This document shows, in pieces, positions 8,695-14,887 of a stretch of DNA of 16,931 nt. The notes beneath the pieces are model-generated. The model had not been told where the DNA came from. It was given only the letters and a program-made list of their open reading frames with translations, and did not search any database. Within the stretch, counting starts at the first letter, position 1. Each line of letters starts with the position of its first letter. The stretch covers positions 1-16,931 of the forward strand of contig JADLDF010000259.1 of NCBI GenBank assembly GCA_020846815.1. The letters run 5' to 3'. The position numbers and the translations under genes were made by a program. Source of the stretch: Gammaproteobacteria bacterium (GTDB taxonomy: Bacteria; Pseudomonadota; Gammaproteobacteria; Steroidobacterales; Steroidobacteraceae).

Positions 8695-10066
8695 GGTACT
8701 TCCTCACGACGTACAGCGCGATCACGTTCAGCGCCAGCGTGACCAGGAACAGCACCAGGCCGAGCGCGAACGCAGCCAGGGTCTTGGGGCTGTCGAATTC
8801 CTGGTCGCCGACCAGCAGCGTGACGATCTGCACCGTCACGGTGGTCACGGCCTCGAGCGGATTGGCCGTCAGATTGGCGGCGAGTCCGGCCGCCATGACC
8901 ACGATCATGGTCTCGCCTATCGCACGCGAAATCGCGAGCAGCACGCCGCCGACGATGCCCGGCAGCGCGGCGCGCAGCACGACCTGGCGGATGGTCTCGG
9001 AGCGCGTCGCCCCGAGCGCATAGGCGCCGTCGCGCAGGCTCTGCGGCACGGCCGTGATCATGTCGTCCGCCAGCGACGAGACGAACGGCACGATCATGAT
9101 GCCCATGACGAGCCCCGCCGCGAGCGCGCTCTCGCCCGCGACCTCGAGACCGAGCGATTCGCCCCAGACCCGCAATGCCGGCCCGACGGTCACGACCGCG
9201 AAAAACCCGTAGACCACGGTCGGGACGCCTGCCAGCACCTCGAGCAGCGGCTTGACGATCTGGCGGATACGCGATGGGGCGTACTCCGCGAGGTAGATCG
9301 CCGAAAACAGGCCGATCGGCACCGCCACGGCCATGGCGACAAAGGAGATCAGCAGCGTGCCGGCGAACAGCGGCACGGCGCCGAACGCGCCGGAGGAGCC
9401 CACCTGGTCGGCACGGATCGCCATCTGCGGGCTCCAGCGCAGGCCGACCAGGAAGTCGGTGACGGGCACGACGCTGAAGAAACGTGCCGCCTCGAACATC
9501 ACCGACAGGATGATGCCGACGGTGGTCAGAACGGCGATCAGCGAGCACAGGAACAGCAGGCCCTCGAAGATGATCTCGACCACGTTGCGCGCGCGCAGCT
9601 CCGGGCGGATCCGCGCCCGGACCACCAGCACCGTCAAGGCCCCGAGCGCGAGCACCAGCACGCTGAGCACGAGCCGCGACGCGCGCTTCAGCTCGACATA
9701 CTCGGCAGCGGCCGCGGCGGTCACCGGCGACACCTGCGAGGCCTCGACGTTGCCGGCGACGACGTTGCGCAGGTCGTTGAGGAACAGGCCGAACTGCGCC
9801 GGGGGCAGCGCGCGCACCTCGGGGGGGAGCTGCGCGGTGACCCGGCCGACGAGGAACCCGTCCTGGAACGCGAGCCACAGCCCTGCGACCAGCACGGCCG
9901 GCAGCGCGCACCAGAGCGCCGTCAGCATGCCGTAATGGCCCGGCAGCGAATGCAGGTTGCGGATGCCGCGCCGCCCACCGACCAGCGCGAGCGCGCGGCT
10001 CTTGCCGATCCAGAAGGCCGCGACCGACATCGCCACGATCGCGACCAGCAACAATGATGGACCCAT
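8678..10066 (-). CDS. pstC: Phosphate ABC transporter permease PstC (long form)
   Basis: PstC is the partner permease of PstA in the inner membrane. At 462 aa it is well above the ~319 aa of E. coli. Four hydrophobic segments precede the core (about 4-21, 47-67, 132-150, 166-190). The first pair is followed by a polar stretch (about 69-128), so this long form has an added N-terminal membrane module. The core has hydrophobic segments from about 235. Its coupling loop, LRDGAYALGATRSETIRQVVL, lies at about 344-364. The ATG at 10066 is supported by a strong Shine-Dalgarno GGGGAG 5 nt upstream (minus strand, 10077-10072). A 247-nt gap separates it from porin 2, the largest interruption between pstS and phoU. 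Its last 17 nt overlap pstA. Identity as PstC is secure from fold and context. Confidence 0.95.
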   Translation of the reverse strand: MGPSLLLVAIVAMSVAAFWIGKSRALALVGGRRGIRNLHSLPGHYGMLTALWCALPAVLVAGLWLAFQDGFLVGRVTAQLPPEVRALPPAQFGLFLNDLRNVVAGNVEASQVSPVTAAAAAEYVELKRASRLVLSVLVLALGALTVLVVRARIRPELRARNVVEIIFEGLLFLCSLIAVLTTVGIILSVMFEAARFFSVVPVTDFLVGLRWSPQMAIRADQVGSSGAFGAVPLFAGTLLISFVAMAVAVPIGLFSAIYLAEYAPSRIRQIVKPLLEVLAGVPTVVYGFFAVVTVGPALRVWGESLGLEVAGESALAAGLVMGIMIVPFVSSLADDMITAVPQSLRDGAYALGATRSETIRQVVLRAALPGIVGGVLLAISRAIGETMIVVMAAGLAANLTANPLEAVTTVTVQIVTLLVGDQEFDSPKTLAAFALGLVLFLVTLALNVIALYVVRKYREQYE

Positions 10067-10275
10067 ACGAACTCCCCGTGGGACCTGACGCGCATGCCGC
10101 TGCGGACCTGCTGCGCCCGGGCCGGGCTCTCGTCGACCTTCGAGACTCGTGCTGCGAGCGTCCTGGAGCAGTCTGCACCAGGCCCGGCGATGCGCCTACC
10201 GCCGCGCTACCTGGCATTCGCGCCGTGCCCAGCGACGGCACAGCAGGCCGCGGGTCAGCCGATCGACCGCCAGGA

Positions 10276-10313
10276 GATTCGATAGAATCGCTTTAATATT
10301 CATTAGCTTGGAA
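10276..10313 (-). other. A+T-rich island and small palindrome upstream of pstC
   Basis: The 247-nt porin 2-pstC gap begins, in the direction of transcription, with an A+T-rich stretch (CTAATGAATATTAAAG) just after the porin 2 stop. The palindrome GATTC-TATC-GAATC (10289-10276) follows. This contrasts sharply with the G+C-rich surroundings. The island could hold a weak internal promoter or an RNA-processing site. I cannot assemble a -35/-10 pair at 16-18 nt spacing, a T-tract, or a PHO box here. The remaining ~200 nt show no gene. Confidence 0.3.
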
Positions 10314-11747
10314 TCAGAACGTCATGTTCAAGTCGAGCTGCAACCGCTTGTAGTCCCGGTCGAACACGTTGCGCGCGCTCGGTATGGTGACGGCCGTCGC
10401 CACGTCGTTGCTGGTCTGGTTCAGCATATAGGTCAGGTTGAAGCGCCAGTTGCGGGCAAACGCGTAGGCGAGCTTGACCGCATGACCATTGCCGTCGGTC
10501 GCGCCGGCGGCGAAATCCGAATCGATCCATTGCGCGAACAGCGCATCCTTCTCGACCTTCTGGAACACGTAGCCGAGCTCCCAGCTGCGCGGGTTGCTGG
10601 CTCGCCCGTAGGTGAAACCCGCCGAATACGCCGTGTCGAGGCCCGGCGGGATGTTCGCGGTCGGGTTCGTCGAGACGAAGCGGTAGTCGGCCGCACCGTT
10701 GTTGGCGTAGTCGACGAACAGCGTCAGCGGTTGGGAGCCGAGCTTGAACTGTACTTCGCCGAGCAGCTCGACGACGTCGTAGTCGTTCGCCAGGCAGGGC
10801 GACTGCCCGCTGCGGCAGATCGCGGTGCTGGTCGTGGTCGAGTTGCCGAAGAAGCCACCGGCCGTGCCGGTCTGGATGACGCTGTAGCCTTCCACTGCAC
10901 CGTGGTCGAAATAGCCCGCCGCCAGCATGACACGGCCACCGTCGCCGAACGTGCCCCTCCAGCCGAGCTGGGCGCCGAACAGGTTCGAATCGGCGAGCGC
11001 ACCGCGTTCGCTCAGACGGCTCACCCAGGCGCTCGCGAACACTCCGGTCGCGCCCTGCTGGTAGTTGACCGCGACGCCCTCCGGGTTCACGTCGCCGTCG
11101 TAGAAGTAGCTGCCGGTGCGGACCCAGGGGTATCTCATCTTGCCGGCCGTCAGCTTCCAGCTCGCGTTCGGGGCCCACTCCGCGTAGGCGGTGTCGAGGT
11201 CGAGCGCCTTGCGCGAGCTGGCGTCCGTCAGGGTCTGGTTCGACGAGCGGGCATCGCCGTTCTCGGTGGTCGTGGCCTGGAGCTCGACCCGCACCGTGTC
11301 GTTGACCCTGGCGATGAAGCCGACCCGAGCACGGATGCGGTCGCGGTTGCGCTCGCGCAGCGTGAACTCCTGGTCGATGTTCTCGTTGCGATAGCGCAGG
11401 TCGCCCTTCCACTGCCAGCGGCCGACCCACTCGCCGACATTGGCGCGGTTCTGGGCCAGGCTGTCGGTGTTGCGGTCGATCGCATCCTGCTGCTCGGACG
11501 CCGTGGCGCGTGCCGATTCGGCGGCGCTCGCGGCCGCGGCGACCTGTGCCTGCTGCGCGGCCTCGAGCTCCGCGATGCGCGACTGCAGCGCCTCGAGCTG
11601 GGCCTTCAGGACGTCGAGGTCGGCGGCACTGATCGCGGCCGGGCGGGTCGGGGTCGCACCCCGGGTCGCGACCTGCTGCGCCTGCGCGGAGGAGGCCACG
11701 CCCGGTGCGAGAAGGCTCGCGAGCGCGAGGGCAAGACGGGTGTTCAT
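10314..11747 (-). CDS. Outer-membrane porin 2, putative-porin (Porin_5-like) family, inside the pst operon
   Basis: This is an outer-membrane beta-barrel protein of 477 aa, clearly paralogous to porin 1. It shares an identical order of parts and long shared motifs (RKALDLDTAYAEW, WKLTAGKMRYPW, VFQKVEKDALFAQWIDSDF). The signal peptide is MNTRLALALASLLAPGVASSAQA with cleavage likely after Ala23. A coiled-coil stretch follows (about 43-70, DLDVLKAQLEALQSRIAELEA), then the barrel, ending in Phe (LQLDLNMTF). Cys311 and Cys318 match the Cys pair of porin 1. It starts 36 nt after the pstS stop, so both should be on one transcript from the PHO-box promoter. The Shine-Dalgarno sequence is weak. Its position between pstS and pstC makes a phosphate-starvation outer-membrane channel the natural reading. 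OprP/OprO, the known phosphate porins, are a different family, so the substrate is inferred and not shown. Confidence 0.9.
   Translation of the reverse strand: MNTRLALALASLLAPGVASSAQAQQVATRGATPTRPAAISAADLDVLKAQLEALQSRIAELEAAQQAQVAAAASAAESARATASEQQDAIDRNTDSLAQNRANVGEWVGRWQWKGDLRYRNENIDQEFTLRERNRDRIRARVGFIARVNDTVRVELQATTTENGDARSSNQTLTDASSRKALDLDTAYAEWAPNASWKLTAGKMRYPWVRTGSYFYDGDVNPEGVAVNYQQGATGVFASAWVSRLSERGALADSNLFGAQLGWRGTFGDGGRVMLAAGYFDHGAVEGYSVIQTGTAGGFFGNSTTTSTAICRSGQSPCLANDYDVVELLGEVQFKLGSQPLTLFVDYANNGAADYRFVSTNPTANIPPGLDTAYSAGFTYGRASNPRSWELGYVFQKVEKDALFAQWIDSDFAAGATDGNGHAVKLAYAFARNWRFNLTYMLNQTSNDVATAVTIPSARNVFDRDYKRLQLDLNMTF
10429..10583 (-). repeat. Long direct repeat, copy in porin 2
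   Basis: This is the partner of 4091-4245: same orientation, 155 nt, six mismatches by eye, including the 60-nt identical run 10491-10550. The two copies lie 6338 nt apart and flank pstC, pstA, pstB and phoU. Confidence 0.85.
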
Positions 11748-11783
11748 GATCGGGGGGTCTCTTCGGCGTGGAGATGGAGCGGC

Positions 11784-12854
11784 TCAGGGGCTGAAGTTCT
11801 TCAAGGCCTTGACATCGGCACGGGTCCTGGCGAGGTCCGCCTTCGGCTGCGTCACGAGGCCACGGTCGGCGAGATAGCCCTCCTCCCCGAGCGCCTTGTC
11901 GGAGACGTACTCGTCGACGAACTCCTTCAAACCGGGGATCACGCCGATGTGCGCCTTCTTGACGTAGATGAACAGCGGCCGCGAAGCCGGATACTTGCCC
12001 GAGGCGATGGTCTCGAACGTCGGCTCGACGCCGTCGACCCGCGTGCCGCGAAGCTGGTCCTGGTTCTCCTCGAGGAAGCTGTAGCCGAAGATGCCGACGG
12101 CGTTCGGATTCGCCTCGATTTTCTGCACGATCAGGTTGTCGTTCTCGCCGGCCTCGACGAAGGCGCCGTCCTCGCGCAGCGTGTGACAGACGCGCTTGAA
12201 GCGCTTCTCGTCCATCGAGCGCAGGGTGTTGATCCACGGATAGCTGCGGCATCCGGCCTCCATGTATAGCTCGTGGAACGAGTCGCGCGTACCGGAGGTC
12301 GGCGGCGGGCCGAGCACTTCGATCTTGACCGCCGGCAGGCCCGGATCGACATCCTTCCAGGTCCTGTACGGGTTCGCGATCAGGGTGGTCGGGTTCGCCG
12401 GGTCGGGGATCTGCTTGGCGAGCGCGAGGTAGACCTGCTTGCGGGTCAGCGCCGAGATCGGCGCCTTCTTGCTCTCGGCGATCGTCAGGCCGTCGAAGCC
12501 CACCTTGACCTCGAGGATTTCGGTGACGCCGTTCTTGCGGCAGGCGTCGTACTCGGCCGCGTTCATGCGCCGCGAGGCATTGACGGCGTCGGGATGCTGC
12601 ACGCCGACGCCGTTGCAGAACAGCTTGATGCCGCCGCCGGTGCCCGTGCTCTCGACCTTCGGCGTCTTGAACCTGCCCTGGCGGCCGACCTGCTCCGCCA
12701 CCGTGGTGGTGAACGGATACACCGTCGAGGAACCGACGATGTTGATGAAATCGCGCGCCGCCTGGGCCGAGGCGATGTCCGCGGCGCCGAGTGCGGCCAT
12801 CGTCGCGACGGTCGCGACGAGTGCCTTGCGGGCGATGGTGCGTGTCTGGCTCAC
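11784..12854 (-). CDS. pstS: Periplasmic phosphate-binding protein PstS
   Basis: PstS captures phosphate in the periplasm and delivers it to PstCA. The start is GTG at 12854: AGGAG (minus strand 12866-12862) lies 7 nt upstream, and the protein then begins directly with a Sec signal peptide (MSQTRTIARKALVATVATMAALGAADIASA, cleavage likely after Ala30). An upstream in-frame ATG at 12950 would add 32 residues spanning the PHO box and is rejected. The mature protein has the phosphate-site motifs GSSTVYPF (41-48), STGTGGGIK (69-77), SRRM (94-97) and SGTRD (187-191). The length of 356 aa is normal. Four cysteines (80, 105, 202, 223) in the exported part could form two disulfides. It is the first gene of the phosphate block, 36 nt before porin 2, and is preceded by a PHO box. 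Confidence 0.96.
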   Translation of the reverse strand: MSQTRTIARKALVATVATMAALGAADIASAQAARDFINIVGSSTVYPFTTTVAEQVGRQGRFKTPKVESTGTGGGIKLFCNGVGVQHPDAVNASRRMNAAEYDACRKNGVTEILEVKVGFDGLTIAESKKAPISALTRKQVYLALAKQIPDPANPTTLIANPYRTWKDVDPGLPAVKIEVLGPPPTSGTRDSFHELYMEAGCRSYPWINTLRSMDEKRFKRVCHTLREDGAFVEAGENDNLIVQKIEANPNAVGIFGYSFLEENQDQLRGTRVDGVEPTFETIASGKYPASRPLFIYVKKAHIGVIPGLKEFVDEYVSDKALGEEGYLADRGLVTQPKADLARTRADVKALKNFSP

Positions 12855-12882
12855 GTCGAGTCTCCTGTGTGACGACCGGCAG

Positions 12883-12914
12883 GATATGGCGGCTTCTTTA
12901 CAGGAATATTTCAG
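12883..12914 (-). promoter_or_regulatory. PhoB-dependent promoter of pstS (PHO box plus -10)
   Basis: The minus strand at 12914-12897 reads CTGAAATATTCCTGTAAA. It is two CTGnnAn-type half-sites, CTGAAAT and CTGTAAA, whose starts are exactly 11 nt apart with the A/T-rich spacer ATTC. This is the architecture of the PHO box (consensus CTGTCAT, 4 nt, CTGTCAT). A -10-like CATATC follows 8 nt later (12888-12883), and the pstS Shine-Dalgarno sequence and GTG start come right after. The position fits a PhoB-activated promoter whose second half-site replaces the -35 box. It also lies about 40 nt upstream of the divergent dapE promoter. Confidence 0.75.
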
Positions 12915-12955
12915 CGTCGCAGCGCGGCGTAAGCCCCTGATCACGAACAAGACTC

Positions 12956-12984
12956 TTGCACCTCGTGGCCACGCGTCCTATAAA
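12956..12984 (+). promoter_or_regulatory. Candidate sigma-70 promoter of dapE
   Basis: TTGCAC (12956-12961) and TATAAA (12979-12984) are separated by 17 nt. The -10 box is strong and the -35 box keeps the TTG core. Transcription would start near 12991, about 34 nt before the dapE ATG. The 170-nt pstS-dapE gap thus contains two divergent promoters that do not overlap. Confidence 0.6.
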
Positions 12985-13024
12985 CGCGCACGGTCGCGCA
13001 GCCCCCAGGACACCGCCAAGCCCC

Positions 13025-14152
13025 ATGTCCGCCACGCTCGAGCTCACTCAAGACCTGATATCGCGGAACTCCGTGACCCCGGCCGATGCCGGCTGCCAGG
13101 AAGTCATGGCGCGACGCCTCGCGGCGATCGGCTTCCAGACGGAGGTGCTGCGCTACGGCAACGTCGACAATCTCTGGGCGATCCGCGGCCAGTCGGGCCC
13201 GGTGCTCTGTTTCGCCGGCCACACGGACGTGGTTCCGACCGGCCCGCTCGAGGAGTGGCGCACCGATCCGTTCGTGCCCACCGTCCGCGACGGCGTGCTC
13301 TACGGGCGTGGGGCCGCCGACATGAAAAGCGGCCTCGCCGCCATGGTCACGGCGACCGAGGCCTTCGTCGCGGAACGGCCCCATCACCCGGGCCAGCTCG
13401 CCTTCCTGATCACCAGCGACGAGGAAGGGCCCTCGGTGGACGGCACCAAGCGCGTCGTCGAGACGCTGGTCGCGCGCCACCAGAAGATCGACTACTGCCT
13501 GGTCGGCGAGCCGTCCAGCGAGCTGCGCATCGGCGATACCATCAAGGTGGGCCGGCGTGGCTCGCTGTCCGGCCGCTTGACGGTGCACGGCGTCCAGGGC
13601 CACGTGGCCTATCCGCAGCTGGCCGAGAACCCGGTCCACATGCTGGCGCCGGCGCTCGCCGAGCTCACGACCCGCACCTGGGACCAGGGCAACGAGTATT
13701 TCCAGCCGACGACCTTCCAGATCTCGAACCTGAACGCCGGCACCGGGGCGCCCAACGTGATCCCGGGGGAGCTTCGGGCGCGGTTCAACCTGCGTTACTC
13801 CCCGGTCCAGACGCTCGATGGCCTCAAGGAGACCGTCGAGGGCATCCTCCGCAGGCACGGCATCCGTTACACCCTGGAGTGGTACCTGTCCGGCGAGCCG
13901 TTCTACACGCCGCCGGGGCCACTGTCGTCGGCCGCGGTCGAGGCGGTGCGCGAGGTTACCGGCATCGTCCCCAGACTGACGACCGGCGGCGGCACGTCCG
14001 ACGGGCGCTTCATCGCGCCGATGGGCGCCCAGGTGGTCGAGCTCGGCGTCGTCAACGCGACCATCCACAAGGTCAACGAATGCGTGCGCGTCGAGGAGAT
14101 CGACCTGCTGCACTCCATGTACCTCGGAGTGCTGCGCCGGCTGCTGGCCTGA
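13025..14152 (+). CDS. dapE: Succinyl-diaminopimelate desuccinylase DapE
   Basis: DapE is a dinuclear zinc amidohydrolase (M20 family) that removes succinate from N-succinyl-LL-diaminopimelate, the step after DapC. With the ATG at 13025 the protein is 375 aa, exactly the E. coli length. A longer frame from 12956 starts inside the promoter and is rejected. Zinc ligands and catalytic residues are all present: His66 and Asp68 ([12 protein letters not shown]), bridging Asp99 ([10 protein letters not shown]), Glu133/Glu134 ([11 protein letters not shown]), Glu162 (VGEPSS) and His348 (NATIHKVNE). The dimerisation domain falls between about 180 and 290. The Shine-Dalgarno sequence is weak (AGGA about 14 nt upstream). 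It belongs functionally with dapC-dapD but is separated from them by the 9-kb phosphate block on the other strand. Its stop codon lies inside a REP-like repeat. Confidence 0.97.
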   Translation: MSATLELTQDLISRNSVTPADAGCQEVMARRLAAIGFQTEVLRYGNVDNLWAIRGQSGPVLCFAGHTDVVPTGPLEEWRTDPFVPTVRDGVLYGRGAADMKSGLAAMVTATEAFVAERPHHPGQLAFLITSDEEGPSVDGTKRVVETLVARHQKIDYCLVGEPSSELRIGDTIKVGRRGSLSGRLTVHGVQGHVAYPQLAENPVHMLAPALAELTTRTWDQGNEYFQPTTFQISNLNAGTGAPNVIPGELRARFNLRYSPVQTLDGLKETVEGILRRHGIRYTLEWYLSGEPFYTPPGPLSSAAVEAVREVTGIVPRLTTGGGTSDGRFIAPMGAQVVELGVVNATIHKVNECVRVEEIDLLHSMYLGVLRRLLA

Positions 14153-14207
14153 GCGCGATCACAGACGGGCCGGGTCCGGCGACATCGACTCGATGAACGC
14201 GCGTTGA
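14146..14207 (+). repeat. REP-like repeat, copy A (degenerate)
   Basis: Copy A shares about 46 of 59 aligned positions with copy B (one 3-nt gap, counted by eye). The best-conserved parts are GGCCTGAGC at the left, CGGGCCG, TCCGGCGA in the centre and CGATGAACG at the right. Its inner stem is GTC-CGGC-GAC. Its outer stem is decayed, with two mismatches and two wobbles. It overlaps the last codons and stop of dapE. Confidence 0.6.
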
Positions 14208-14223
14208 AAATGCGCCGGTTGCC

Positions 14224-14282
14224 GGCCTGAGCCCGACGATCGGGCCGCATCCGGCGATGTAGGCCCGATGAACGAGCGATGA
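14224..14282 (+). repeat. REP-like palindromic repeat, copy B
   Basis: Copy B contains a perfect 8-bp outer stem, ATCGGGCC (14239-14246) with GGCCCGAT (14262-14269). Inside it is a second stem, CATC-CGGC-GATG (14248-14259). The result is a nested hairpin of 31 nt resembling enterobacterial REP/BIME units. It lies between the convergent ends of dapE and dsbB and could act as a bidirectional terminator or RNA stabiliser. No T-tract follows. Confidence 0.65.
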
Positions 14283-14319
14283 CGACGGCATGGCGCTCAG
14301 GGGCCGCGCCGCGATCCCT

Positions 14320-14871
14320 TCACCGTGCAGACGACGGCCAGCGCGTGGATGGCGGCGCAACGCGCAGGTTGGCGAACAGGCCGAACGCGGCGAGCGCCAC
14401 CACCGCCACCAGCACCCAGGCCGGCATCGACAGGCCGAGGAAGCTCCAGTCGATCCTGGCGCACTCCCCGCCCCCGGCCAGCACCTTGCGGACCACGTCG
14501 AACAGCGGGAACACTTCGAGCATGTAGTCGAGCGTCGCGCCGCAGGACGGCACCGAGCCCTCGGGCAGGGACTGAATGTAGACGTGACGGCCGGCGACAT
14601 AGGCCGGGAACGCCGCCACCACGGCGATCAGCGCCGCGTAGGCTCGCGCGCCGGCGCGCGACGCCGGATCGTGCAGCGCCGCGAGCAGGAAAACGATGCC
14701 GAGCGCGGCCACACCGACGCGCTGGAACATGCACAGCGGGCAGGGCTCGAGGTGCAGGACTTTCTCGGCGTACAGCGCGTAGCCGAGCATCGCCAGGCAG
14801 GCGAGGAAACCGCCGGCATTGAGGACGCGACGAGCGGGCATGCGTGGCGATTTCTCGTCGATCCGAGCCAT
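14320..14871 (-). CDS. dsbB: Disulfide bond formation protein B (DsbB)
   Basis: DsbB is the inner-membrane quinone reductase that re-oxidises DsbA and so drives disulfide formation in the periplasm. The 183-aa protein has the expected four hydrophobic segments (about 17-35, 50-67, 78-95, 150-170). It carries the first-loop redox pair Cys44-Pro-Leu-Cys47 (LEPCPLCMFQRV) and the second-loop pair Cys110 and Cys137 (VPSCGATLDY, GGGECARI). The start used is ATG 14871, 16 nt after the phoU copy 2 stop with GGGGG 8 nt upstream; ATG 14841 is the alternative. It is probably transcribed with phoR and phoU copy 2. Its clients may include the Cys-containing PstS and porins of this window, but that is only a guess. 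Confidence 0.94.
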   Translation of the reverse strand: MARIDEKSPRMPARRVLNAGGFLACLAMLGYALYAEKVLHLEPCPLCMFQRVGVAALGIVFLLAALHDPASRAGARAYAALIAVVAAFPAYVAGRHVYIQSLPEGSVPSCGATLDYMLEVFPLFDVVRKVLAGGGECARIDWSFLGLSMPAWVLVAVVALAAFGLFANLRVAPPSTRWPSSAR

Positions 14872-14887
14872 CAGTCGACCCCCGCCA

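Noticed and set aside
10290..10312. Possible PHO box before pstC (CTGATTC and CTAATGA 11 nt apart)
   Set aside because: The spacing is right, but only the first two or three bases of each half-site agree with the consensus, and it overlaps the porin 2 stop codon. It is much weaker than the pstS site.
10149..12269. Long plus-strand open frame (706 codons) antisense to porin 2 and pstS
   Set aside because: Same reason: it spans two well-supported minus-strand genes with signal peptides and motifs, and the antisense product has no recognisable domain.
12855..12950. Upstream ATG start for PstS at 12950
   Set aside because: It would put 32 non-signal-like residues across the PHO box and the -10. 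The GTG at 12854 has AGGAG at 7 nt and gives a clean signal peptide.
12956..13024. Upstream start for DapE at 12956
   Set aside because: It falls on the -35 box of the best promoter and adds 23 residues beyond the normal 375-aa protein.
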